From Heracleum sosnowskyi (lineage: Eukaryota > Streptophyta > Magnoliopsida > Apiales > Apiaceae), in NCBI GenBank assembly GCA_030848705.1, contig CM061238.1, positions 74,920,685-74,984,684 on the forward strand: a stretch of DNA of 64,000 nt. Direction: 5' to 3'. Within the stretch, counting starts at the first letter, position 1. Every line of letters starts with the position of its first letter. The position numbers and the translations under genes were made by a program. Below, one piece after another: positions 1-11,482 of this stretch. The notes beneath the pieces are model-generated. The model saw only the letters and a list, made by a program, of their open reading frames with translations, was not told the origin of the DNA and searched no databases.

Positions 1-3
1 GGG

Positions 4-1337
4 ATGAAGCACTTGTATAACATGATAAAAAATTCACATCAACCCAATGCTGAACAGAAAAAATTCTTTGAGGGTGATGCTGATGATGATGAGGATGAGG
101 ATGATGAAGGAGGAGATGGAGGAAATGGAAGTGATCAACGAGCTATAAGGGGAAGAAGTGAGGTTAATCCTGATGCGACTCAAGTCAAATCTGTAGAGGA
201 TTCCTCAACTAAGGGGGAGAATGTGGAGAAACAAGGAGGAGATCAAGCTGGAAGTCAAGCTGCTGGAGGTTCAGGCAAGGACAAAGGGAAGCAGAAGTTA
301 ACTTTTTCTGATGCTGACTATTATCAAGGTGAACAGGGAGATTTTGACTATGTTGAATCTGAAGAAGCCCCTGAAGATATCTTTGGTGATGTGCAGGTTG
401 AAGAAGAAGCTGATTATGCTGACTGGGAAGATGAGTCAAATGTTGATCCTGTCTTTGAAGCTGAGTTAGTGAGACAGAAGGCTGATCTTAAAAGAAGAGA
501 GGAGGAGAATGTAAAGGTATCTGACATCATTTCTAAGCATCTTGTCATTCAAAAAGCTGAACAACAAGAAAAGCAAAGGCTTCACAATCTGAAGGTCAAT
601 GAAAGAAATTGAATGTGAGGTTGAAGCTAGGAGAAGAATGGGACAAGGCTAGAGAGATGTTTGCACATCAAGAAGGAACTAACAATGATGGAAAGTTTCT
701 TGGGATGTTAGAAAGATACAAGAAGGTCAATCCAGACAACACAGTATATATGAAAGCTCTTCATGCAGAGATTTCAAGGATCACAACTGGATTTGACAGA
801 GTTAGAGAGGAATTGAAGATCTATGTCTACACTCATAATGAGGGAACTTTCCTAGTTTCTCTCAATCTTCTGGAAAGCAGAACTCTCTCTGAACTATGGG
901 TGTTCATGTGCAAGGTGAAAAGAACTTCTACATTAGCTGAGCTGCTGCATGACCAGCTAAAAGACTTTGCAATGAAAGCTAGTCCACAAGTGGTGGAAGT
1001 GCCCTATGAAGTTAAATTCTACAAAGGAAGGGCACTTCAGACTTGTGGTGTGGATCCAATCTCTCTGAAAGATTTTCCTGCCAAGCATCTTGTCTACTTG
1101 GAGAACATGTTGAGGACTTCAGGATTTGTTACACAAGAAAAAACAGAAGTTGCTGATTTGATTCAAGACTATTGTATAGCCAATATTCCAAGGTATCATC
1201 AATTGAAGAATAGGCTGAAGAAAGTCACAACTCAACCTGTCAGACCTAGTGGCATTACTTCTGAATCTGATCGTGTTCTGGACAAAGATTTGCTTGAAGC
1301 ACTTGAAGAAGGAGAGATGATGAATGAAGACAATTGA
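4..1337 (+). pseudogene. 3' accessory ORF of SIRE-like Copia, one frameshift
   Basis: Two open frames, 4-612 and 609-1337, overlap by a few bases and read as one protein broken by a frameshift near 605. The first is strongly acidic, with a run of aspartate and glutamate at about residues 25-37, and ends in a charged, possibly coiled-coil stretch rich in K, E and Q. The second (242 aa) has no motif I recognise. It lies between pol and the 3' LTR, where SIRE/Maximus-type plant Copia elements carry an extra ORF sometimes called env-like. I see no signal peptide or membrane segment, so env is not supported. The frame is open at the left edge, so the true start is unknown. Function unknown. Confidence 0.6.
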
Positions 1338-1582
1338 AGAAGCTCTGTTTTGTAAATGTTAAATTTTTAGAGCTTAGGTGATTCAAGATAGGATAAATGT
1401 ATTCATATGTTCAATCTAGAGGAACATCTATATTGTACTTACCTTTAATGTTTGAATCTGTATAATGTTAAATGAAATCCAGAACTTTGTGTTATTACCT
1501 ACTTAGCTTTTAATGTCTTATTTCTACTTGTTTAGTTAGTTGAGTTATCCTCTAGGTATTTGCTTGTTATTCTCTAACAAAC

Positions 1583-1596
1583 AAATAGGGGGAGAT
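1583..1596 (+). other. polypurine tract
   Basis: AAATAGGGGGAGAT lies directly before the 3' LTR. It is the expected plus-strand primer for reverse transcription and matches the tract before 62095. The 245 bases between the ORF end and this tract are non-coding 3' sequence. Confidence 0.85.
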
Positions 1597-2957
1597 TGAA
1601 AGGCATATGTTTAGGCCTATTTGTTTACATCGAGGAATTAAGTCAACATTAAACAAGTTTGTAATAAGTAAGTAATAATTCAAGCTGTCACAGGAATCTC
1701 AGAAGATTATAACAGTCAAAAGAATAAAGATAAAAGCCATCTACAGACTTGAAGTTATTCTACATTGAAAGAATTTCATTAATTTGATCAAGCCTCAGTG
1801 AAGTTTTCAATAAAGTGGATTTATTAAAGTGACAGAGATTTCAAGAGTGTGACAACAAAGGTACAGGTTACAGTGGTTTATTGAAATGAGTTAAAGAGAA
1901 GAGAATCAGAGTTTTCAAAGTCAAAAATGAAGAACAGCCAGTGAAGTTAGTCGCTCATGAACTAGACAGTACATCGAGCGTCAACAACAGTCAGTGGTAG
2001 TTTATCATTAATTAAAGTGGTTCTCTGGACTATTTCTTTATTTAAGAAATTAGTTTTAATTCTCCTTTAATTATCTATTTCATTTAATTAATTTAACTAA
2101 TAAATTAATTCATTCAGAATTAATTTATTTGGTAAATTAACTAAGTAGATAAATTAAATTAGAATTAATTCTAATATTCTAAAATCAGAAAGACTAAAAG
2201 TAATTTTAGAAAGATTATTTTGGTAGTCTTACCGAAAGTCTTTCTGGAATTACTTAGTATTTTAGAAATGATTTCTATATTTTATTTAGTCTTACCGAAA
2301 GTCTTTATAGACTTAGGATAGTCTTTATGAAAATAGAAATAGTCTTTCTATGTACTAAAATAGTTTTTCTGATAAAAGGAATAGTCTTTCTTCTTTAATT
2401 TGATAGCCTCTCTACTTTATTAAAGTAGATTACACGTGCAGATTAATTAAACTGATCAGTGGATTATTTTTATATAAAAAGAAGATCAAGACAGTGCACA
2501 ACAAAAACATTCTATCATCAACAAAACATACTTTCAAGAACAATACATTCTGCCGAATCAAATTTCAAGAACAAGGAATTATTTCTAGAACTTAGTGTTG
2601 AATCTAAACCAATAGAAATCATTTGCTTGTATTGTATTGACTATCTAGCGGATCTTTATCCCTAGAACGAATCTCGAACTATCATTTATCGTTATATCTT
2701 TTTATTACAAAAATAGATAAATTCATGTCGAATTTATTCTAGATTTGTTTTAATTAGTTTGAGATTTAATTCTGTAATCAGTACCAAAAATTGTAACACC
2801 TTTGAAGTTTAATATAAGTTATATTTAACTTGAATTCTGTTTCATTTAATTCCGCACCAATTTGTCATTGAACTGTTTTATTCATAAACGGACAAATTCG
2901 ATAAAACGGTAAAGTTTGTATTCAACCCCCCTTCTACAAACTTATCGGGACCTAACA
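1597..2957 (+). repeat. 3' LTR of SIRE-like Copia (1361 bp)
   Basis: Begins TGAAAGGC and ends CCTAACA. The first ~400 and last ~350 bases resemble the LTRs at 54828 and 62095. The middle differs: here it carries repeated TAGTCTT and AAGTCTTT words at 2225-2395. The promoter-like TATATAAAAA is at 2471-2480. Near the end is the lineage-wide box TATTCAACCCCCCTTCTA. Confidence 0.85.
2471..2480 (+). promoter_or_regulatory. LTR TATA box
   Basis: TATATAAAAA about 480 bp before the LTR end, a plausible RNA polymerase II core promoter. Inferred from sequence and position only. Confidence 0.5.
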
Positions 2958-2963
2958 GTAACT

Positions 2964-3460
2964 ATGGCCTACACCATGTTCGATGCTTTGAACGACAACA
3001 ACTATACCTGGATGATAAGAGTACGAGTATGTAGAATGTTTGAATCTGTCAATCCAAATACTGAAGAACTGATCAGTCTTGACATGATTTTGATCGATGA
3101 AAAGGTTAATAAATCAATATACTTAACATATTAGTTTGTCAAATTGTATGATGTTATTAACTTTTCTTAGATATGTTGTATGATAGGAAAATTTGATCCA
3201 TGCTACGATCCCAAAGATTTTGGTCTCTCGGTTTAAAAATCTTTTAAAGGAAGGCTCTGTGTATAACATCAAAAATCTGAAAGTGGTTTCAATTACAGGG
3301 AAATATAGACCACTATCACATGGGTCTAAATTGCTCTTCATACGCATAACGTCGTTTAAGAGATTGGAAGAAGGCATCGTCAACATATCACTGCACGGAT
3401 TTCAGTTCGTATGTCCAGATATGATTGATGCACGTATTAATAACACTAACATACTCTCAG
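2964..3460 (+). pseudogene. RPA70-like single-stranded DNA-binding protein, 5' fragment
   Basis: Exon 1 (2964-3104) begins ATGGCCTACACC and encodes MFDALN...WMIRVRVCRMFES..., the pattern of the N-terminal OB fold of the plant replication protein A 70-kDa family. A GT-AG intron at 3105-3186 joins in frame to exon 2 (3187-3460: IHATIPK...F..LLKEGSVYNIKNLKV). Exon 2 ends at a consensus-like donor (CTCTCAG/GTATTT). I see no further exon before the Helitron end at 3856, so this is a fragment of a ~400-600 aa family. RPA-like genes are known passengers and accessory genes of plant Helitrons, and the nearby terminus supports that. An SIRE-like Copia abuts the start codon, so the original promoter is displaced. 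Confidence 0.7.
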
Positions 3461-3825
3461 GTATTTTGATGCAGTAATATATTACAGTAATATATAAGTA
3501 ATACTATTATATAAGTTAAAATTCAAACTATCATGTTCTAATATTATCTTTTCTAATATTACTATATAAATATAAGTAATAATATATGTTTATATTGATT
3601 TTTATCAATATAATTTTTTTTATATATATATATGGCAATGGTATTGGTCCAAGAAAATAAAAAATCAAACTATATAAACAAAAGGAATATGTAAATAATT
3701 TATAATATTACCTACCCAAATGCAAATTTTACAAAATATATTTTATTTGATAATTTATATAATTTTGTAGATATTTATTTTACAAATTTTATTCTAATAT
3801 TCTTTTTTTAACAAATATATTCTAA
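3461..3825. other. AT-rich non-coding stretch
   Basis: Very AT-rich, with TAATATTA words and a TA run near 3620-3635. No coding exon is supported. It is probably the decayed remainder of the Helitron passenger between the RPA exons and the 3' terminus. Confidence 0.5.
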
Positions 3826-3856
3826 TGCCGCTGCGAAGCGCGACTTAGTAACCTAG
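3826..3856 (+). other. Helitron-type 3' terminus
   Basis: TGCCGCTGCGAAGCGCG contains a short GC-rich hairpin (CGCT-GCGA-AGCG), followed 12 bases later by CTAG (3853-3856) and then T. Helitrons end in CTRR preceded by such a hairpin and insert between A and T. The GC-rich island stands out in AT-rich DNA. This places the RPA fragment inside a Helitron whose 5' end is left of the window or lost. Confidence 0.7.
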
Positions 3857-4201
3857 TTTATACTATATAAACAAATTATAATTGATTAAGGGTAAAATAT
3901 AAACATATGTTAAATCCATCACACTCAGAATAATGCTTATAAAATCACTAATAAAGTAAAAATTAATCAAAATTAATGATTGATTAAAATTGATAAGAGT
4001 TAATATCAAGATTCGTCATCTAATCTTAGGTAAGGAAGTCTCAAGATATATTGTACAAATGATTATTTGCTATATTACGAATAATGTATATAATGAGATA
4101 TAATTTGAATATACAATACTCCACAAAAATCATGAACAAAATTTATTTTGAATTTGGTGGAAACTGAAATATATGAATATAAATTCATATATGTATGTAT
4201 G

Positions 4202-4235
<34 letters not shown>
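3857..4235. repeat. AT-rich spacer with TATG/TA microsatellite
   Basis: No gene seen. From about 4190 the sequence is TATG repeats, then TGTA, then a run of TA to 4235. The TRIM to the right inserted in this TA run. Confidence 0.8.
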
Positions 4236-4239
<4 letters not shown>

Positions 4240-4469
4240 ACAACCCAGGTCAAATCCCGAGTCTTTTTTCGAAAATCGGGTCAAGTCCCGATTCCGAATC
4301 TGAATAAGCCGAAGCCTACTGTCCCAAATGCAGCCAACTTGGGTAACGACAAGCCCACCACAGGCCCCCAAAATATCATGATTTTGTTGGTGCTTATTGG
4401 TAGTAGTACTTTGCCTTATAAACTGAACAGAAGTCCCAAATCTACTCGATGTGGGACTGGGGTGTTACA
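4236..4469 (-). repeat. TRIM 3' LTR
   Basis: 234 bp. It differs from the right copy at only a few sites, for example CAGG/CGGG near the start and a few other substitutions. Confidence 0.9.
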
Positions 4470-4686
4470 AACTCCCCCACTTAAACTCTTGACGTCCTCG
4501 TCAAGCCTGAACGGATAGCCCATAGGTCTGGATCGTTCCTCCCTAGCCATTATGGGATAATACCGGCTGGCTTCGTGTCCCCACCTCTGGACCTCTGTCC
4601 ATTGTAGGATAATACCACCATCCTTCGTGTCCCCACCTCCGGTAACTTGACGCATCAAGCTTTCGAGAGTCGGCTCTGAGACCATA

Positions 4687-4920
4687 TGTGACAACCCGGG
4701 TCAAATCCCGAGTGTTTTTTCGAAAATCGGGTCAAGTCCCGATTCTGAATCCGAATAAGCCGAAGCCTACTGTCCCAAATGCAGCCAACTTGGGTAACGA
4801 CAAGCCCACCACAGGCCCCCAAAATTTCATGATTTTGTTGGTGCTTATTGGTAGTAGTACTTTGCCTTATAAACTGAACAGAAGTCCCAAATCTACTCGA
4901 TGTAGGACTAGGGTGTTACA
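4687..4920 (-). repeat. TRIM 5' LTR
   Basis: 234 bp, adjoining the primer-binding-like sequence at 4673-4684 (complement TGGTCTCAGAGC, one base off the usual TGGTATCAGAGC). Confidence 0.9.
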
Positions 4921-4925
4921 ATATA

Positions 4926-5751
4926 TCCCTTAAATAAATCTGAACCCCTTTTTATGGTTTTTTACACCCCCTACCCCAAGACTTCATTCAAAATTACATA
5001 AAATGTCATCCCAAACTAATCCCCTCTACATTCTTTACTTTTCACGTGATTTTGTAGACAGAAATGGGATGTTTCAGTAATACTTTCCAGAAGTACATAT
5101 TGTGTCTCCTAATTTTTGTCCGAATAAGGTAACCACCTCCTTTTTGTCTGCATTTGTGAGAATGACAGAATAAGGTAACCACCATTTTGATGCATATTTT
5201 CAGTCAAGATTTGGAAAATCATTTTGAAATTTGAAATTTCTCTCATTTCAACCTCACTATCTTCTTGGTTTAGATCTGTCTCGTATCAAACAGCTTCTCA
5301 TTCATATTTTTTTCATTTTCAAATCTTTCAAATGAAGGAGGTTCATATGATTGCCCTCACTGTAGCTTCATTTTATGTTTGTTATTATTCTGATTACATG
5401 TTCTCTTTTGTTTCAGGGACGATATAATCATCTCAAGCTGGACTCTTTCACATCTCTTCTTTCGGATTCTGGTCCTTTTATATGGCTTTATCTTTTATTG
5501 CATTATGTTTATTTTTTTGTCTTAAGATCCTGCTCTGTTCGTATTTTAGGTTCCATTGTGAAAAGATTTACACAAATCCAGAACGCAAACAAAGAAAACA
5601 GATATGAGGTTTTTCAGATTTCTCACAATTACACAAAAGGAAGATATGGTGTGTGTTTTTTTTAAGATTTATGATTAGGTTGTGTATTTTTTAGAGGATG
5701 TTTTGTATTGTTGTTGATGTAATTTTTAACCCTTTTTTAACAGCTCCATTT
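4926..5751. other. non-coding stretch upstream of Helitron gene
   Basis: AT-rich. No credible coding region or element end is visible. Pyrimidine-rich runs and AG dinucleotides (for example before 5416 and 5743) could be splice sites of leader introns of the following gene. That is speculative. Confidence 0.35.
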
Positions 5752-8232
5752 ATGTCCAATAATAACAAGAATGATGTTAACAGTAGTATCTCTGATAGTG
5801 TTGTTGGAGTTGGTGGTACTTCAATTAGTCCTCCTTTTTCTGTTCTTACAACAAGACAACCTTTTTCAAATAGATCTAACCAGATTAATGGGATTGCCCG
5901 TGATCGTTTCAAAGATGAACCTGTATCAGATCTGAAAATAGTAATGAGAGTATGTCGTGCAGAGAGTGACCGTAAAAATTTTATTGGACCATCAAATGAA
6001 GTTGGGGCAATTATGGTTGGTGACTTAGAAGACACGTGTGGGGGAAGGGATATTATTATTGAAAGTAAAGCTGATAGTCTTGAAAGGATATCAGAAATTC
6101 ATCCTTAGTTAATGGCCTTACAGTACCCTTTGTTGTTTCCTAAAGGAGAGGATGGATACCATGATGATATTCCTTATGAAGCAACTAAAAATAACAAAGG
6201 TAAGAAACGTAAAAGAATGACACAGAAGGAATATTACTCCTACAATACCCTTATGAAGGTACATTAGTTAATTGCTATATTTGTTGTTCAATGCATTTCA
6301 TTATTTTATTATGTGAAAAATAACAAATTGATTCTTTCTTGCCTTCTAAAATATTAGGGAACACTGCACGGCTTGGTGGTCGATTATTTCAGCAATATGT
6401 AGTTGATGCATTCTCATCAATTGAACAAGCGCGTTTATGGTGGTTCCGTACTCACCAAACTACTCTACGTAATGATCTTTATAGTAATATTACAAAAAGT
6501 TTATGCATGGGTGAAGGTAGTACAACTAATGTTGGCAAGGGCTTCATCTTACCTGCTAGCTTTCTTGGTTCGAAAAGGTATATGCAATAGTGTTTTCAAG
6601 ATGTTCTGGCAGTTTTTCGTTACATTGGACATCCCGACATCTTTCTTACGATGACTACGAACCCGATTTGGGATGAAATTGGGGAGATGATGAAACACAT
6701 CCCAGGTTGTTTACCAGTTGACTCTTCTGATATAATAGCCCGTGTTTTCAAACTTAAACTTGATCAGATTGTAGAGGACATAAAGAAGAAAGGCTATTTT
6801 GGAGAGTGTGTTGGAAGTAAGTTTTGTTATGCCTTCTACTATGAATGTAACCATTTAAAAACAATGTTTATATGTGCAATAATTTTATCAAACCTTTTTG
6901 TTGAACATTCATATATGTGGTAGAGTTCCAAAAACGTGGACTACCGCATGTGCATATGTTGATCTGGTTAAGTGCAGAATCCAAGAGAAAGTTGAATGCA
7001 AAAATTGATGATTTTGTATATGCAGAAATTCCTGATCCAAAAAAGGATCCCGTTGGTCATGCTACAGTTTCAAGACATATGATCCATGGACCTTGTGGTT
7101 TGGAAAATACCAAGTCTCCATGTATGAAGAATATGAAATGCAGCAAACACTTTCCGAAAAAGTAAGTAAACTTTTACATTATTGGTTACGTAGAAATCTA
7201 TGTTGATATACTTTTAAATACTTAAGTAAATCTGTCATTTCTCTAAACAAAAGTGACAATTACATTACCTTTTTATTGGACAGGTATCAATAACAAACTA
7301 TATTTGATCAATCTGGATTTCCTATTTACAAACGAAGAAAAACTGGAATTACAGTGAAGAAAGGCAAGGCTGAACTTGATAACCAATATGTTGTCCCTTA
7401 CAATCGTAATTTATTAGTGAAATACCAATGTCACATGAATGTAGAGATATGTTGCCATGCCCGTAGCTTGAAATATTTGTTCAAGTACTGTCTTAAAAGT
7501 CATGGTCGTGCTACAGTGGAAGTGAGCAGCAGTAATAAAGAAACAGACTCAGCAGAGAATCCTCTAATAGATGAGATCCAGACATATTTTGATGGAAGGT
7601 ACATATGTGGTGCAGAGTCTGCTTATCGTATTTTTGGATTTGCTGTGCATTATCGCTCTATTTCTGTTCTTAGTCTTTCATTCCATTTGCCTGGGAAAAA
7701 AACTGTACCTTCCGAGAGAACGAAGAGCTTCATAAAGTCGTTAAAAGGGAGAAATGGAGACTAGTTGGAAGCTTTTTTCCATATTAACCAGCAAGACAGA
7801 AATGCCAGAAACTACACTTACGATGAGATTCCACGATACTATGTTTGGAATGACTCAGACAATGTATGGACAGTCCGCAAAAAAGGAAATCAAATTGGTA
7901 GACTTTTTTATACCCATCATACTTCTGGCGAGATCTGGTACCTCCGTTTGTTGCTTACAAATCTTTTAAAGAAGCATGCCTGCAGTATGGATTCCTAGAT
8001 GATGATAATGAATGTCATGAGGTAATTGAAGAATGTTCAAAGTGTGGGTTCCCTACCCAGATTAAAGAGTTGTTTGTACATATTATGGTGAATTGTCAAG
8101 TCACAGATCTTTTGAGCTTATGGAAAAAACATTGGAAGAACATGAGTGACGACATTATTATGCGTCGAAGGAAAGAAAATGTCAATGCCAACATTACTAT
8201 CATTGACAAGCAACTTGAATTTTATGTTCTTG
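5752..8232 (+). pseudogene. Helitron Rep (HUH endonuclease) part, decayed
   Basis: Reads as the N-terminal half of a plant Helitron RepHel protein in several exons. Visible in order: the LERISEIHP...LMALQYPLLFP segment (stop between HP and LMA); the GGRLFQQYVVDAFSSIEQARLWW helitron-like N-domain after an intron at 6259-6357; the HUH motif in GLPHVHMLIW (~6938); the two-tyrosine motif in KYLFKYCLKS (~7465). Probable introns also lie at about 6816-6922 and 7160-7284. Lesions: a nonsense codon at ~6588 (MQ-stop-CFQD), a stop just after the 7285 splice junction, a frameshift near 7745, and a ~60-bp loss near 7955 between LRLLL and FKEACLQYGFL. In the family this protein nicks DNA and primes rolling-circle transposition. 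Confidence 0.85.
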
Positions 8233-8360
8233 CAAGTTAGAAATTTTAAGAAATTTATACAAATTTTTGTAATTACCTAAAAATTATTATATTCAGTTTT
8301 AAATTATTCTATTCATATAAAATATTTAAAGCTTATAAACACTAAGTCATTCTTTTGCAG

Positions 8361-10007
8361 AAATCGATAAATTGCTCAAGTGTATTGGAAAGTCGTTAAA
8401 ACATTATGGTGAGATGCCTCAACCACCAAATTCCTTTCTGCAAAATGGTAAAGATAACTTGATAATTGATGAAACAAGTTATGATGTCAAAGAGATGGAA
8501 GAAGAGTTAAACAAGCATTACCCAAATTGTAATGCAGAACAACTAGAAGTATATAATGCGGTTATGAACGCTGTTGACAAAGGTGAAGGTGGTTTATTTT
8601 TTGTTTATAGAAGTAGAGCCTGTGGTAAGACTTATGTGTGGAAAACTCTAATATACAAGTTAAGGTCCTTGGGTAAAATTGTGTTGCCTTGTGCCTCATC
8701 TGGAATTGCTGCCACATTGATGCCAGGAGGTAGGACTGCTCATTCAAGATTCAAAATTCCAATTATATTGGATGATGATTCTTCATGTGCAATTGGTCAT
8801 AATTCTGACATCGCAGAGCTTATCAAATGTACAAGCCTTATAATATGGGATTAAGCTCCAATGCAGTATAGACATGCATTTGAATGTTTGGATCGTTCAC
8901 TCAGAGATATTATGAAAGCGGTTAGTCCTGAAAAGGGTCAAATGCCTTTTGGAGGTATAACTGTATTGCTAGGTGGTGATTTTAGACAAATTCTTCCTGT
9001 TATCACTAATGCAGTAAGGGGAGATATTGTTGCTGCATGTATTACAAGATCAAGGTTATGGCGTCTTGCTATTATATTTATTCTGAAGCAAAACATGCGG
9101 CTTAACCAGGGTACGACAGAAAAAGAGAGAAAATTTACGGATTTTTGCTGAGTGGGTTCTTAAAATTGGTGATGGTAAGATTCATCCTCCATCTGATGGA
9201 GATTTAGAATATGAAGAAGATGATATTGTTATTCCAGCTGACTTTTGCGACCCTGATACAACAAATTCTGTGGATACTATGATTGAATGGACTTATCCCA
9301 ATTTTATGGAAAATTAAAAATGTCCCAAATACTTGAGTGAGAGGGCAATTCTGACACCAACCAATCAGACAGTTGGTCATTTGAATGGGGTAATTATCGA
9401 TACAATTCCTGGAGAGATTTTCACATATTTCAGCGTAAACAAATCCGAAGACTTTGGCGGCACTGCTTTAGATCTGAACTTTGCATTTCCTCCTGAATAT
9501 TTAAATTCCATAAATATTCCTCGACTTCCTCCACATGAATTGAAACTTAAGGTTGGTGTTTCTGTTATGCTTATGCGGAACTTGAATCAGACTCTTGGTC
9601 TTTGCAATGGCACCAGAATGATGATTACTAAATGCTTGAAAATTTGTGTTCAGTGTGAAGTTATTTGTGGTGCATTTGTTGGCACCAGACACTTCATTCC
9701 AAGAATGGAACTCTGTCCAACGGAAATCAAGTTACCATTCAAGTTGATAAGAAAACAAATGCCTTTACAAATTTGTTACTCTATGACTATTAACAAATCA
9801 CAGGGTCAATCTCTTGAAAGAGTTGGATTGTTCTTACCAAAGCCTATCTTTACCCATGGTCAAATGTATGTTTCTATCAGCAGAGTAACCTCTCCACAAG
9901 GTTTAAAAATTTTCATTGATAGTAACAGTGGGGCTTCCACAAATGTCACACAAAATATAGTTTACAAAGAGGTATTCTATAATGTGCCAGCTGCCAACAG
10001 TAGTTAG
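8361..10007 (+). pseudogene. Helitron Pif1-type helicase part, decayed
   Basis: Follows the Rep part after a probable intron (8233-8360) in the same direction. It shows Pif1-family order: Q-L-E-V-Y-N-AVM (Q motif region), a degraded Walker A (FVYRSRACGKT where FVYGxGGTGKT is usual), ASSGIAATLMPGGRTAHS, a Walker B in which the glutamate codon is a stop (LIIWD-stop-APM, ~8853), GGDFRQILPV, LTPTN, and the C-terminal SQGQSLERVGLFLPKPIFTHGQMYVSISRV. Other breaks occur near 9140 (frameshift) and 9317 (stop). With both nucleotide-binding motifs damaged it cannot be an active helicase. The last ORF (9333-10007) remains clean, so decay is uneven. Confidence 0.88.
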
Positions 10008-10630
10008 ACGATGGTTCTAAAAGTGTAAATTGAAGTTATCTTCTGCTATGAAATAGAACCTAGAACTGCTACATGTTACGTTTTGGATGCAACTTAACAA
10101 TTTTAGAATGCCGGATCTGAATTAATTTGTGTTACTAAAGTCATATGTCTTCGAATTTGTGTTCAAAATCCAATAAATTTTAATTAAATGTTTCGGTTCT
10201 TAGTGTATATATATTTTATTTTTTAGTTTTTTGAATCAATTTTTATTATATTTTGCATTTACAAGAGTGAAATATACATATAATGAAAAACATACAGAAA
10301 ATCAAAATAGACTTTTTATTTTTTGGACGTAATTAGAGAAATATATTAATAGAAAACAATAAATTCATCCCGACCCATAACAACGACTCCCGGGCTCAAG
10401 GAAACCACAGGGGAAACCCCTACTTTCAGCATACTTCAATTTTTAAAAAACAAATACAAATTCAAATCCCAACTTAATCATTTTGAAAATGATTAAGAAG
10501 GGGGATGGCACAACCGCTGAGAAAGAAAATTAAAAAAAAAACACAAACTTAGAACTTAAAAAAAAAAAGACGAAAACAAAATGACTACAACAACATGCAT
10601 CAATCCACCATGCATCCATCCAGCAGGTCC
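10008..10630. other. non-coding stretch between Helitron gene and RNase H-like fragment
   Basis: AT-rich to ~10370, then mixed sequence with A runs near 10530-10570. I looked for a GC hairpin plus CTRR terminus of the Helitron here and found none, so its 3' end is unplaced. The right part is probably 3' flank of the minus-strand RNase H-like gene. Confidence 0.4.
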
Positions 10631-10905
10631 TTAGTCCTCCAAACCCATATTATGAGACCCAATGTCATGAACCAACCAATCACCCATGCCCTCCAATTGC
10701 TCTTCTGCTACATCCTGAACCAATGCTTCATGCTCCTCGATAGCTTCAAAATGATCATCAATAGGACCAAGCCCCATATCCAGCCTCCAGAGCTCACGAA
10801 CCCTTCCAAAACATCTCTGAAATACCACACGCCATGTACAATTATGCGCCCCATCCATAACTAAGAAATGAGCCAGCCTATTTTGGCTCTCTCTGATAGG
10901 ATTCA
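10631..10905 (-). pseudogene. RNase H-like gene, C-terminal part
   Basis: Minus-strand frame open from the Gypsy junction to a stop at 10631. It begins with PIRESQNRLAHFLV, which fits the conserved end of plant RNase H-like (RVT_3) domains, where a basic/Glu-x-x-Asn-x-x-Ala-His motif carries the last catalytic histidine. About 65 residues with an acidic Asp/Glu-rich tail follow. Its upstream half is at 50634-50838: the 5 bp attca at this junction is repeated at 50634-50638, and the two frames join there. Such domains occur as stand-alone plant genes and at the 3' end of LINEs. I cannot tell which this was. Confidence 0.65.
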
Positions 10906-11482
10906 TGTAATATCCGTAAACTTTGTTAATGATATAAATTATATTTTATGTGTAGAATAATTATTGTGGAGTATTTGGAGTCTTAATGGTTAAGGTTATT
11001 GAGTAATAGTATGTTAATTGTTGTGTCGAAAGCCCCTTTCGAATATCTTTTCATTTAGAAATATCTTCAGTTGTGAGCCCCGTTTTGAAAATTCAAGGGC
11101 CCCGTTAAAATTTTGTACATCATTATTATTTCTTCGTCTTTCGTATCTGAATCATTATTGGAAGATTTCTTCGTATTATTATATTCCTTATTATCCGATA
11201 CTATCAATAGTATTTGTTTTATTCAAAAAGAGAAAAATTATTCCGTACCCTAATTGTTTAGGGCGATTGATATATCGTTCACATCAATAATATATCTGTT
11301 ATAGCCCCAGTATTCTTGAGCATTCGTTATATAAATGATATGTATTGATATGGATAATTATCAGTCCTTGTGGATAACTATCACCTCGTAAAACGTGAAC
11401 TTTACTTTATTAAAGATTTAAAGCGATCCAATGGATCAATATCGATCCAAAAATGTCGTTTGGGGTATTATTTTCCACTACG

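Larger units (their letters stand above)
1..2957 (+). mobile_element. 3' part of SIRE-like Copia retrotransposon (left end outside window)
   Basis: Seen: the accessory-ORF region, a purine-rich tract and a 3' LTR that starts TGAAAGGCATATG and ends GGACCTAACA. The same LTR ends and the same tract (AGGGGGAGATTG) are found in the element at 54828-63584, so both belong to one lineage. The phrase around 180-230 (lysine-serine-valine-glutamate coding, then AAGGGGGAGAA) recurs near 61675-61710. The gag-pol part and the 5' LTR lie left of the window, so the TSD cannot be checked. The element sits directly before the start codon of an RPA-like gene fragment. Confidence 0.85.
4236..4920 (-). mobile_element. 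complete TRIM (miniature LTR retrotransposon), TSD atata
   Basis: Two 234-bp direct repeats (4236-4469 and 4687-4920) start TGTGACAACCC and end GTGTTACA. They flank a 217-bp non-coding core. The core has a polypurine tract on the minus strand next to the left LTR (4470-4484, complement of AACTCCCCCACTTAA) and a tRNA-Met-like primer site next to the right LTR (4673-4684). The element therefore reads right to left. The flanks are atata (4231-4235) and atata (4921-4925), a perfect 5-bp TSD, though within TA-rich DNA. It has no coding capacity, which is typical of TRIMs, and depends on other elements for enzymes. Confidence 0.9.

Noticed and set aside
1..1337. Envelope protein call for the accessory ORF
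   Set aside because: No signal peptide, membrane helix or fusion-like segment is seen in this or in the Copia-2 and Copia-3 accessory ORFs, so env is unsupported.
4075..4371. 98-codon minus ORF with a Tyr-Ile run
   Set aside because: Translation of the TA microsatellite and the TRIM LTR. No gene.
10370..10440. Possible 3' terminus of the Helitron carrying RepHel
   Set aside because: CCCGGGCTC and nearby sequence lack a hairpin followed by CTRR. I could not place this end.
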